A program made the position numbers and the translations under genes. A stretch of DNA of 64,000 bases, taken from contig NZ_BBJC02000001.1 of NCBI RefSeq assembly GCF_000739715.2, forward strand, positions 95-64,094. Reading direction: 5' to 3'. Position 1 is the first letter of the stretch, and the number at the start of each line of letters is the position of its first letter. Shown here in pieces: positions 26,055 to 34,016 of this stretch. Origin of the DNA: Falsirhodobacter sp. alg1 (GTDB lineage: Bacteria > Pseudomonadota > Alphaproteobacteria > Rhodobacterales > Rhodobacteraceae). The notes beneath the pieces were generated by a model. It saw nothing but the letters and a program-made list of their open reading frames with translations, was not told where the DNA came from and did not search any database.

Positions 26055-27013
26055 CAGAAGTATCCTTCCTGCTTTTTCTTTTCCATCGAAGCGGCGCTGT
26101 CGTGGTCAATCGCGCGGCCCTGGCGTTCGGATGTGGTGGTCAGCAGCATTTCCTGAATGACCTCCGACAGCGTTGCCGCTTCGGATTCCACGGCACCCGT
26201 CAGCGGGTAGCAGCCCAGGGTCCGGAAACGAATCGACTTCATCTCAGGGGTTTCGCCATCGCGCAGCGGGAAACGGTCATCATCGACCATGATCAGCATG
26301 CCATCGCGTTCCACAACGGGGCGCGGGGCCGCGAAATACAGCGGAACGATCTCGATCTTCTCCAGCTGGATGTACTGCCAGATGTCCAACTCGGTCCAGT
26401 TGGACAGCGGGAAGACCCGAATTGATTCACCCTTTGCCTTGCGGGCGTTGTACTGGCTCCACAATTCGGGGCGCTGGCTTTTGGGGTCCCAGCGGTGGTT
26501 CGCGCTGCGGAAGGAGAAAACACGCTCTTTCGCGCGGGATTTCTCCTCGTCGCGACGCGCACCGCCAAAGGCCGCATCAAAGCCGTAGGCGCTCAGCGCC
26601 TGCTTCAAGCCGTCCGTCTTCCACATGTCCGTATGAAGCGAGCCGTGATCAAAGGGGTTGATGCCCTTTTCCACAGCCTCGGGGTTGTGGTGGACCAGAA
26701 GTTGCATTCCTGCATCCGCTGCTGCCTTGTCGCGCAGGGCGTACATTGCCTGAAACTTCCACGTTGTATCCACGTGCAACAGCGGGAAAGGCGGAGGCGA
26801 AGGGTAAAACGCCTTCTTTGCCAGATGCAGCATACATGCCGAATCTTTGCCAACCGAATAGAGCATTACCGGATTCGTCGAAGTGGCCACCACCTCGCGC
26901 ATGATCTGGATGCTTTCGGCTTCAAGCCGCTGTAGGTGGGTCAGTTGCCGATCATCAAGTGCCATGGCCGCTTTCTTGGTTTCCTGGTGATTGAGCTGCA
27001 GTAACTTCTGCAT
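26054..27013 (-). CDS. cysD: Sulfate adenylyltransferase subunit 2
   Basis: 319 residues from ATG 27013; an inner ATG at 26965 ([11 protein letters not shown]) gives a length closer to other CysD proteins. PP-loop ATP-pyrophosphatase motif [14 protein letters not shown], then [16 protein letters not shown] and [11 protein letters not shown], as in CysD and PAPS reductases. With CysN it makes APS from ATP and sulfate. The upstream 110 bp is AT-rich near 27055-27100 and probably holds the promoter. Confidence 0.96.
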   Translation of the reverse strand: MQKLLQLNHQETKKAAMALDDRQLTHLQRLEAESIQIMREVVATSTNPVMLYSVGKDSACMLHLAKKAFYPSPPPFPLLHVDTTWKFQAMYALRDKAAADAGMQLLVHHNPEAVEKGINPFDHGSLHTDMWKTDGLKQALSAYGFDAAFGGARRDEEKSRAKERVFSFRSANHRWDPKSQRPELWSQYNARKAKGESIRVFPLSNWTELDIWQYIQLEKIEIVPLYFAAPRPVVERDGMLIMVDDDRFPLRDGETPEMKSIRFRTLGCYPLTGAVESEAATLSEVIQEMLLTTTSERQGRAIDHDSAASMEKKKQEGYF

Positions 27014-27130
27014 CCTTCATCTGACACGCCCAAGACGCAACCGAAAGATGGCAAAATCCATAAAAACATCAATCCGAAGATGAAAATATATTCGAAATCT
27101 GTGCCTTGCCGGAAGGCCTGACCCGGAACA

Positions 27131-29173
27131 TCATTCCCCGGACGCGTTCACCGATGCCAGAAATGCCTCACCGAACCGCTCCAGACGTGCCGCGCCAAGT
27201 GCGCCTACACGCTCAAGATCGGCCATGGACCGTGGTTTTGCCTCCGCAATCTTGCGCAGCACTGCGGTGGAACAGGACAGCGGCTTGCCCGTGCCGTCCT
27301 CTCCGCGTGCCAGCCGCAGGTGCTCCGCCACCAGCCGGTCAAAGATCATGCCCGCATCCCGCCCTGCCAGGCGCCGCCGCTGCGGGTGCATGGCGGGGGC
27401 CTCTCCGTTGATAACCGCCAGAAATGTGTCGCCATAGCTTTCCAGCTTGCGGGCACCGACCCCGCCGATCCGCGCCATCGCATCCAGATCCGCAGGGCGT
27501 ACTTCGGCCATCTCGGCCAGGGTACGATCGGTAAAGATCACATAGGCAGGCACATTCTGCGCTTCGGCCAAGGCCCGGCGCTTGGCTTTCAGGGCAGACA
27601 TCAACGGCGCATCCTCGTCCCGCACCAATGTCTTGGCGACGGTTCGGGTCGTGGCACGGTCGATGGTATCACGGCGCAGGGTGATCGGCGCTTCCCCTCG
27701 CAGGACCGGCAGCGCGTCATCCGTCATCCGCAAGGCGCCGTGGCGCTCGGGGTCGGGCCGGACCAGATCGCGCCCCATCATCTGCCGGAACACGGCCCCC
27801 CAAGCAGGTTTGGAAAGATCGCGGCCAACGGCAAAGGTAGGCAGGCTGTCATGCCCCCGCTCGCGCACCTTGGCCGTGTCCTGTCCGGTCAGAATATCGA
27901 TCAGATGGCCGCTGCCAAACCGTTCACCCGTCCGCAGGATTGCCGACAGCGCCTTGCGTACGGCATCCGTTGCATCGAACAATTCTGCCGGGCGCGCGCA
28001 AAGATCGCAATTTCCGCAAGGAGCGCTCTCCTCGCCGAAATATTGCAGCAAGACCTGACGGCGGCAGGCCATCGCCTCGGCCAGCCCCAGCAATGCGTTC
28101 AACCGGACATGGTCGGCCGCCCGCCGTTCGGGCGGGGCGGGGCTTTCATCGATCTGGCTGCGCCGCAGGCGGATATCATCCGGGCCATAAAGTGTCAGGG
28201 TGTCGGCAGGGGCACCATCCCGCCCGGCCCGCCCGATTTCCTGATAGTAGCCCTCGACAGTCTTCGGCAGGTCCGCATGGGCGACCCAGCGGATATCCGG
28301 CTTGTCGATTCCCATGCCGAAGGCAACCGTGGCGACAACAACCAGCCCGTCCTCACGCATGAAGCGGGTTTCGACCATGCGCCGTTCATCGCCATTCATG
28401 CCGCCGTGGTAAAAGGCTGCAGAATGCCCTGCCTCGTTCAATACACGTGCCAATGTTTCGGTCTTGGCCCGCGTGGCGGCATAGACGATGCCCGACAAAC
28501 CCCGGCGCCGTTCCGCATAATCCAGAATCTGCCGGCGGGGCGAATCCTTGACCGCAAAGGCCAGATGAAGGTTCGGCCGGTCAAAACCGCCAAGGAACGT
28601 CTCGGGCGCGGCACCGTCGAACAGGCGTCTTACAATTTCCTCACGCGTTTCGGCATCGGCCGTCGCGGTAAAGGCCGCCAGCGGAACATCCAGCGCCCGG
28701 CGCAATGCCCCGATCCGCAGATAATCGGGCCGGAAATCATGGCCCCACTGGCTGACGCAATGCGCCTCGTCCACTGCAATCATCGTGACACCGATGCGGC
28801 GCAGCATGGTTTCGGCCACGCTCAACCGTTCGGGCGCCATATAGAGCAGCTTCATCCGCCCTTCATCCAGTGCGCGGAACACCTCTTCGTTCTCGGCCTC
28901 GGTATTGGCGGACGTCAGCGCTCCGGCTTCGACCCCCACCTCGCGCAGGGCCCGGACCTGATCGCGCATCAGCGCGATCAGGGGTGAGATGACAACCGTC
29001 ACCCCTGCACGGCACAGCGCCGGCAGCTGGAAACAGAGCGATTTTCCCCCACCCGTCGGCAGGATGGCCAAGGTGTTGCGCCCTGCCAGAACCGCGTCCA
29101 CGATCTCGGCCTGCCCCGGGCGAAACCCGTCAAACCCGAAAACAGAACGAAGCAACGCGATAGGTTCGGGCAT
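27131..29173 (-). CDS. recQ: ATP-dependent DNA helicase RecQ
   Basis: 680 residues. Helicase domain 1: LPTGGGKSLCFQLP (Walker A) and DEAHCVSQWGHDFRPDY (DEAH plus the RecQ aromatic loop). Domain 2: ATVAFGMGIDKPDIRWVAH and QEIGRAGRDG. Zinc-binding cysteines lie in EESAPCGNCDLC. The C-terminus holds two HRDC domains (FTDRTLAEMAEVRPADLD and a second ending MADLERVGALG), one more than E. coli RecQ. It unwinds DNA in repair and recombination. It lies 6 bp after yggT in the same direction. Confidence 0.96.
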   Translation of the reverse strand: MPEPIALLRSVFGFDGFRPGQAEIVDAVLAGRNTLAILPTGGGKSLCFQLPALCRAGVTVVISPLIALMRDQVRALREVGVEAGALTSANTEAENEEVFRALDEGRMKLLYMAPERLSVAETMLRRIGVTMIAVDEAHCVSQWGHDFRPDYLRIGALRRALDVPLAAFTATADAETREEIVRRLFDGAAPETFLGGFDRPNLHLAFAVKDSPRRQILDYAERRRGLSGIVYAATRAKTETLARVLNEAGHSAAFYHGGMNGDERRMVETRFMREDGLVVVATVAFGMGIDKPDIRWVAHADLPKTVEGYYQEIGRAGRDGAPADTLTLYGPDDIRLRRSQIDESPAPPERRAADHVRLNALLGLAEAMACRRQVLLQYFGEESAPCGNCDLCARPAELFDATDAVRKALSAILRTGERFGSGHLIDILTGQDTAKVRERGHDSLPTFAVGRDLSKPAWGAVFRQMMGRDLVRPDPERHGALRMTDDALPVLRGEAPITLRRDTIDRATTRTVAKTLVRDEDAPLMSALKAKRRALAEAQNVPAYVIFTDRTLAEMAEVRPADLDAMARIGGVGARKLESYGDTFLAVINGEAPAMHPQRRRLAGRDAGMIFDRLVAEHLRLARGEDGTGKPLSCSTAVLRKIAEAKPRSMADLERVGALGAARLERFGEAFLASVNASGE

Positions 29174-29179
29174 GTCGGA

Positions 29180-29467
29180 TCAGTAGAATGCCGCAGCGTT
29201 GTTCACGATGATGATGCGCAGGGCATAAACCGCCAGCAAGGCCACCAGCGGTGCCAGATCAAGACCGCCCATCTGCGGAAGAACGCGGCGGATCTGGTTG
29301 TACATCGGTTCCAACAACCGGTTAAGGCCGCTCCAGATCTGGTAGACCAACGGCTGACGCAGGTTCAGAACCTGGAAATTGATCAACCAGCTCATGATCA
29401 CATGGGCCAGAATCACGAATTGCACGACACTCAGGATCATGAGCAGGATCTGAAATAGGGAAACCAT
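29180..29467 (-). CDS. YggT-family membrane protein
   Basis: 95 residues from ATG 29467 (MVSLFQILLMILSV); the upstream frame lacks hydrophobic logic. Two membrane segments flank NQIRRVLPQMGGLDLAPLV, the conserved YggT box. YggT proteins are linked to cell division and osmotic stress, with no firm molecular role. It precedes recQ by 6 bp and faces away from the MFS gene. Confidence 0.88.
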   Translation of the reverse strand: MVSLFQILLMILSVVQFVILAHVIMSWLINFQVLNLRQPLVYQIWSGLNRLLEPMYNQIRRVLPQMGGLDLAPLVALLAVYALRIIIVNNAAAFY

Positions 29468-29585
29468 GGTCCATCCGGGCTGATAAGGTTGCCCATATGA
29501 CCTAAGCAATCGCAGCCTTCGGCACAACCGCCTTGCACGTCGCATCGGGTTGACGCCTGATGCCGCCAGCATCGGGGGGGCGGGA

Positions 29586-30914
29586 ATGCGCAGACAGATC
29601 TGGGGTTGGTATTTCTTTGACTGGGCCAGTCAGCCGTTCAGCACGCTGCTGATCACATTCATCTTCGCCCCCTATATGGCGCGGATCATCGGGGATGGCG
29701 CCTCGGCACAGGCAATCTGGGGCTATGGCCTTGCAATCACCGGGGCAGTCATTGCCATCCTGTCTCCGCTTCTGGGCACGATCGCGGATCGTGCCGGCGG
29801 CCACTTGCGCTTTATTGCCGTGTTTTCGCTGATGTATGTCGCGGGCGCTTCCGGCCTGTGGTTCGCCGCCCCGGATGATCCGCACGTCATATGGACGCTG
29901 GCCTGCTTCGGGATTGGCCTGATCGGGATGGAATTCGCGACCACATTCACCAATGCCCTGATGCCCGGCCTTGCCGCCCCCCAGGACATGGGGCGGATCT
30001 CGGGCGCCGGATGGGCCTTTGGCTACGTGGGCGGGCTGATCGCATTGATCCTGATGCTGGGCTTTTTCCAAAGCGATGCCCAGGGGTTGACCATGCTGGG
30101 CCTGCCGCCCGCCTTCGGCCTTGATCCCGCAACCGAGGCCGGGACCCGTATTGTAGGCCCGCTGACGGCGCTGTGGTATGCGCTATTCATCTTGCCGTTC
30201 TTTGCCTTTGTTCCTGCCCCGCCCAAGGGGGATATGGGCGTAAAAGCCGCGGCAGCCCGCGCATGGCCGGAATTGCGCGCCAGCCTTGCCCGCCTGCCAA
30301 AGCAGCGCAGCCTTGCAGCATTTCTGGGGGCGTCCATGCTGTATCGTGACGCGCTGAACGGGATCTATGCTTTCGGCGGGATCTATGCCGTCGGCGTTCT
30401 GGGGTGGGAGGTGCGCGAGGTAGGCCTGTTCGGCATCCTCGCTTCGGTCACCGGGGCGCTTTTCGCGTGGCTGGGGGGCCGCGCCGACAGCAGGTTCGGG
30501 GCGCGTCCCGTCCTGATCACATCCCTGCTGACGTTGGTGGCAGCAGCGATGATCGTCCCCACCATTACCCCCGGAACATTGCTAGGCGTGCCCGTTTCGG
30601 CGGGGCATGCCAATCTGGCATTCTATGTCATAGGCGGGCTGATCGGTGCGGCAGGGGGCGCCCTTCAGGCCTCCAGCCGGACGATGATGCTTTGGCAGGC
30701 CGAACCCGGCCGGTTGACCGAAGGTTTCGGCCTTTATGCCCTGTCCGGCAAGGCAACAGCCTTCATGGCCCCGCTGCTGATCGGAATTGCAACCCAAATC
30801 AGCGGATCGCAGCGAATTGGCATTCTTCCGGTCATCGCGCTCTTTCTTGGCGGGCTGGTCCTGCTATGGTGGGTCAAAGCCCCGAGCGTCCCCAAACCCG
30901 AGCGTGCCCCATGA
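29586..30914 (+). CDS. Atg22/UMF1-like MFS transporter
   Basis: 442 residues from ATG 29586; a TTG at 29550 is less likely. Opens RRQIWGWYFFDWASQPFSTL, the signature of bacterial Atg22-like carriers, with the Atg22 G-A-G-W helix motif (ISGAGWAFGYVGGL) and 11-12 membrane helices. The yeast relative exports amino acids from the vacuole. The bacterial substrate is unknown. It ends in an ATGA overlap with mepA. Confidence 0.85.
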   Translation: MRRQIWGWYFFDWASQPFSTLLITFIFAPYMARIIGDGASAQAIWGYGLAITGAVIAILSPLLGTIADRAGGHLRFIAVFSLMYVAGASGLWFAAPDDPHVIWTLACFGIGLIGMEFATTFTNALMPGLAAPQDMGRISGAGWAFGYVGGLIALILMLGFFQSDAQGLTMLGLPPAFGLDPATEAGTRIVGPLTALWYALFILPFFAFVPAPPKGDMGVKAAAARAWPELRASLARLPKQRSLAAFLGASMLYRDALNGIYAFGGIYAVGVLGWEVREVGLFGILASVTGALFAWLGGRADSRFGARPVLITSLLTLVAAAMIVPTITPGTLLGVPVSAGHANLAFYVIGGLIGAAGGALQASSRTMMLWQAEPGRLTEGFGLYALSGKATAFMAPLLIGIATQISGSQRIGILPVIALFLGGLVLLWWVKAPSVPKPERAP

Positions 30915-31795
30915 TCCGCCCCCTTGCCGCCATCGCCACGATCCTGTCCCTGGCCCTGCCCGCGGGGGCCGAACCACTGGCGAACCAGCTGTTCGGCGCG
31001 ATGCCCAGCCCTTCGGCGCAACGGTCCGAACCCGTGGGCTTCTACAGCCGCGGGTGTGGCGCGGGAATGGTGCAGCTGCCGGAAACCGGCCCCACATGGC
31101 AAGCCATGCGCCTGTCGCGCAACCGGAACTGGGGTCAGCCGGAAATGATAACGTTTCTGGAACAGCTGTCGGTGGCCGCCACCAAACTGGGCTGGCGTGG
31201 CCTGTACATAGGGGACATCAGCCAGCCACGCGGCGGGCCGATGACCTCGGGGCATGCAAGCCACCAGATCGGCCTTGATGCAGATGTCTGGATGCTGCCC
31301 CCCAGCAGCCTGACGCTTAGCCGCGCGCAACGGGAAAGCATTTCCTCCATCTCCATCCGCACCGCTGATCAACGGTCGGTCAATTCGAACTGGACGCCGC
31401 AACACCAGGCGCTGCTGCAATCCGCAGCAATGGACGATCGGGTGGACCGCATTTTCGTGGCTGCCGCGGTCAAGATCCGGATGTGCCAGACCGCAACTGC
31501 CGCCGATACCCCGTGGCTGCAAAAGATCCGCCCCATCGCAGGGCATAACACCCATTTTCACATCCGCCTGAAGTGCCCTGCCGGATCCCGGAACTGCACA
31601 CCGCAGACGCCGACGGTCAATGAGCTGTCCAAGGGCGGCAACGGCTGCGATGAGACCCTGTCCTGGTGGGTCACCGATTATCTGAACCCGCAAAGCGCAC
31701 CCGCAGGCCCCGCCGTTCCCGCCAGCCCCTCGCCCCGCACCTTCACCATGGCCGATCTGCCCGCGCAATGTACCGACGTCTTGCGCGCACGCTGA
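30911..31795 (+). CDS. mepA: Penicillin-insensitive murein endopeptidase
   Basis: 294 residues with a signal peptide (AAIATILSLALPAGA). Motifs of the MepA (M74, LAS-fold) family: ASHQIGLDADVW with the zinc-binding His and Asp, and GHNTHFHIRLKCP with the last His ligands. It cleaves D-Ala-meso-DAP cross-links in the periplasm. Cysteines (GCGAG, KCPAGSRNC, NGCDE) fit the disulfides of E. coli MepA. Translation is coupled to the Atg22-like gene. Confidence 0.92.
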   Translation: MIRPLAAIATILSLALPAGAEPLANQLFGAMPSPSAQRSEPVGFYSRGCGAGMVQLPETGPTWQAMRLSRNRNWGQPEMITFLEQLSVAATKLGWRGLYIGDISQPRGGPMTSGHASHQIGLDADVWMLPPSSLTLSRAQRESISSISIRTADQRSVNSNWTPQHQALLQSAAMDDRVDRIFVAAAVKIRMCQTATAADTPWLQKIRPIAGHNTHFHIRLKCPAGSRNCTPQTPTVNELSKGGNGCDETLSWWVTDYLNPQSAPAGPAVPASPSPRTFTMADLPAQCTDVLRAR

Positions 31796-32634
31796 TCGCG
31801 TTTCCGCTGCTGGTTGTCATCGCGGCCCTGGCCTCGTGGCAACTGCCTGCAGGCGGCAACCATGCGACCACTTTTCGATGGACTGCGGATGACCCCCGTT
31901 TTGGCGGGTTTTCCGCGCTGGAGGTGTCACAGGACGGCAGTCGTTTCACCGCCATAACAGACAAGGGCAACTGGCTGACAGGCACGCTGCTGCGTGAAAA
32001 GCATCGGATCATTGGCGTGGATGCCACACCCCTGACAGCCCTGCGCGCCGAAAACGGCGAAGCGGTAAAAGTTGCGGATTCCGATTCGGAAGGCATGGCA
32101 CTGGCCCCCGACGGCACTGCATTTGTCAGCTTCGAGCAGCGGATCGGCATCCGGCGATATGCCACCCTGAAGGCCACCCCGGTCCGCCTGCCCAACGGCC
32201 CCTTTGCAGAGCTTCCTTTCAACGGCGGGCTGGAGGCTGTGGCCCTTGACGGTGATACTGTCCTGACCATTCCCGAAATTCCCAATGGCGATACCTTTAC
32301 CGTCTGGCGTCTGGCGTCTGGCGAATGGGTTCGGGATTTCGCCATTCCCCGGCGCGGGGTCTTCCGCGTGGCCGATGCCGATGTGCTGGACGACCATCTC
32401 TATATTCTGGAGCGGGCATTTCTGGGCCTCGGGTTTGCCACCCGCGTCCGCAGATTCGCGCTGAATGGCAGCGAGGAAACGACACTCTTCACCTCTCGCC
32501 CCGGAAAGTTCGACAATCTGGAGGGGCTTTCTGTCTGGCGGGATGGGCGGACGCTGGTTCTGACGATGATCTCGGATGACAACTTCATGCCGTTCGAGCG
32601 GACGGAGTTTGTTGAATACCGCTTTGCGGAGTGA
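31768..32634 (+). CDS. Esterase-like activity of phytase family protein
   Basis: 288 residues from ATG 31768, overlapping mepA by 28 bp. An N-terminal signal anchor (TLIAFPLLVVIAALASW) precedes a beta-propeller-like domain with FGGFSALEVSQDGSRF, DSEGMALAPDG, GLEAVALDGD and NLEGLSVWRDG, the repeated acidic-glycine motifs of the phytase-like esterase family. Probably periplasmic. Substrate unknown. Confidence 0.82.
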   Translation: MYRRLARTLIAFPLLVVIAALASWQLPAGGNHATTFRWTADDPRFGGFSALEVSQDGSRFTAITDKGNWLTGTLLREKHRIIGVDATPLTALRAENGEAVKVADSDSEGMALAPDGTAFVSFEQRIGIRRYATLKATPVRLPNGPFAELPFNGGLEAVALDGDTVLTIPEIPNGDTFTVWRLASGEWVRDFAIPRRGVFRVADADVLDDHLYILERAFLGLGFATRVRRFALNGSEETTLFTSRPGKFDNLEGLSVWRDGRTLVLTMISDDNFMPFERTEFVEYRFAE

Positions 32635-32677
32635 CCGATTTGCGGTATCCACCGTCCCCGCAAACCCCGGAGCCGCA

Positions 32678-33301
32678 ATGACCCGCAACCTTATCCCCGG
32701 CATCATCGCGATGGCGCTGATTGTCGTCGCCTCGAACATCCTCGTGCAGATTCTGCTGGGGGACTGGCTTACGTGGGGGGCCTTTACCTATCCATTCGCA
32801 TTTCTCGTTACGGATGTCACGAACCGGCTTTACGGTCCCGCGGCCGCACGCAAGGTCGTGGTTGCCGGCTTCATCACCGGGCTGATCTGTTCGCTGATCG
32901 GCACCCAGATCGATGGAGAGTTCGGCCCTCTGGTGACATACCGCGTTGCCTTGGCATCCGGGATGGCATTTCTGGTGGCACAGCTTCTGGATGTCGCGAT
33001 CTTTGATCGTCTGCGGCGGGGCAGATGGTGGCGCGCCCCTGTCATTTCCACGCTGACAGGCTCCATCTTCGACACGGTTCTGTTCTTCGGAATCGCCTTT
33101 GCCGCCCCGCTGTCCTTTCTGGATCCTGCGGCCGATATCGCATGGGCGAATGAACCGGTGCCGATGCTGGGCGTGGGGCCGGCCTTGCCCCTGTGGATAT
33201 CGCTGGCCGCAGCGGACTGGAGCGTGAAATTGTTCCTTGCCCTTGTGGCCCTTCTGCCCTTCCGCCTGATCGTGAAAAAAAGGATCGCCCAAATTGGGTG
33301 A
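32678..33301 (+). CDS. yhhQ: YhhQ/VUT-family queuosine-precursor transporter
   Basis: 207 residues with six membrane helices. The conserved segment FAFLVTDVTNRLYGPAAARK and the later ISTLTGSIFDTVLFF mark the YhhQ family, which takes up 7-cyano- or 7-aminomethyl-7-deazaguanine for tRNA queuosine synthesis. The start at 32678 was chosen at the first ATG before the first helix. No preQ1 riboswitch was recognised upstream. Confidence 0.88.
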   Translation: MTRNLIPGIIAMALIVVASNILVQILLGDWLTWGAFTYPFAFLVTDVTNRLYGPAAARKVVVAGFITGLICSLIGTQIDGEFGPLVTYRVALASGMAFLVAQLLDVAIFDRLRRGRWWRAPVISTLTGSIFDTVLFFGIAFAAPLSFLDPAADIAWANEPVPMLGVGPALPLWISLAAADWSVKLFLALVALLPFRLIVKKRIAQIG

Positions 33302-33307
33302 GAGGCG

Positions 33308-33313
33308 TTGACA
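33308..33313 (+). promoter_or_regulatory. -35-like element before the structured RNA
   Basis: A perfect TTGACA lies just after the yhhQ stop and about 47 bp before the structured RNA. No equally good -10 is found at standard spacing; TAATTA at 33338-33343 is too far. So the promoter is only suggested. Confidence 0.3.
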
Positions 33314-33359
33314 TATGCCGAATCTGTGCCAACCTCCTAATTATCGGCAACGTATTTGA

Positions 33360-33491
33360 AAGGAGGTGATCCAGTGTCTAGAGTGATATTGGAGAGACGC
33401 GTCGGGACAGTTCGGGAGAATGTAAGCTAGAGGCAGCCCTCTGGCGGAACGCCAACCGAATTGGGGTGACACCTAACTGGCTCATCTCCTT
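33360..33491 (+). ncRNA. Candidate structured RNA / regulatory leader upstream of arfB
   Basis: The ends close as a long helix: AAGGAGGTGATCCAGT (33360-33375) pairs with ACTGGCTCATCTCCTT (33476-33491) by 14 Watson-Crick pairs, one G-U and one mismatch, and can extend with TAG/CTA and GTG/CAC steps. Inside, CAGTTCGG (33408-33415) pairs with CCGAATTG (33456-33463), enclosing a hairpin AGAGG-CAGC-CCTCT and an alternative one TGGCG-GAA-CGCCA. The 5' strand contains AAAGGAGGTGATCC, the full complement of the 16S rRNA 3' tail. An upstream ACCTCCT (33332-33338) can pair with the same AGGAGGT, giving two exclusive states. An 18-codon GTG frame follows the SD-like block. A terminator follows at 33501. 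Confidence 0.6.
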
Positions 33492-33500
33492 GGATCTCGG

Positions 33501-33533
33501 AAAGGGTCGTCGGAAATGGCGACCCTTTCTCTA
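33501..33533 (+). terminator. Intrinsic terminator between the structured RNA and arfB
   Basis: Perfect 9-bp stem AAAGGGTCG/CGACCCTTT (33501-33509, 33520-33528), a 10-nt loop and a short pyrimidine tail TTTCTCT. It ends about 10 nt before the arfB start, so arfB can only be read by passing through it. Confidence 0.7.
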
Positions 33534-33542
33534 TGTTGAAGC

Positions 33543-33965
33543 ATGCTGCACATTACCCCTGCCATCACGATCGCCGACTGGGAACTGACCGAAACGTTCA
33601 TGCGTGCTTCGGGTCCCGGCGGGCAGAATGTGAACAAGGTTTCCTCCGCCGTTGAGCTGCGGTTCGAGGCCGAACGCTCCCCCAATCTGTCTGATCCCGT
33701 CAAGACCCGGCTGAAACGGCTGGCTGGACGGCGTTGGACAAATGAGGGGGCCCTTGTTCTGCAGGTTGATGAAACCCGCAGTCAGCTCCGGAATCGCGAA
33801 ATTGCACGTGAAAGGCTGGCCGATCTGATCAGGCAGGCGCTGGTTGCGCCCAAACGGCGCATCGCGACAAAGCCGACGCTTGGCAGCCAGCGTCGGCGCT
33901 TGGCGGCCAAGGCAAATCGCGGTGCCATAAAGGCAGGGCGCGGCCGCATTCAAGATGAGGAATAG
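33543..33965 (+). CDS. arfB: Alternative ribosome-rescue factor ArfB (YaeJ)
   Basis: 140 residues, the family length. The catalytic GGQ motif (SGPGGQNVNKV, G26-G27-Q28) hydrolyses peptidyl-tRNA, and a long basic C-terminal tail (KRRIATKPT ... RRRLAAKANRGAIKAGRGR) enters the empty mRNA channel of stalled ribosomes. ArfB is a backup to tmRNA in alphaproteobacteria. The start lies within 15 nt of a terminator hairpin and has no clear Shine-Dalgarno, which is unusual and suggests regulation by the leader at 33360-33533. Confidence 0.93.
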   Translation: MLHITPAITIADWELTETFMRASGPGGQNVNKVSSAVELRFEAERSPNLSDPVKTRLKRLAGRRWTNEGALVLQVDETRSQLRNREIARERLADLIRQALVAPKRRIATKPTLGSQRRRLAAKANRGAIKAGRGRIQDEE

Positions 33966-34007
33966 GGGCGCCCTGCGCATTCCGTTTCGGAATGTCACAA
34001 GGCGCCC
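33966..34007. terminator. Hairpin between convergent arfB and ctpA
   Basis: GGGCGCC/GGCGCCC outer stem and ATTCCG-TTT-CGGAAT inner stem lie between the arfB and ctpA stops. No T run on either side. Probably serves both genes. Confidence 0.55.
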
Positions 34008-34016
34008 ACAGGCAGA

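Noticed and set aside
33360-33491. 6S RNA, SRP RNA or tmRNA identity for the structured RNA
   Set aside because: The rod-like shape recalls 6S RNA, but the element is short and lacks features I could match; the SRP loop and tmRNA termini are absent. Left as unclassified pending an Rfam search.
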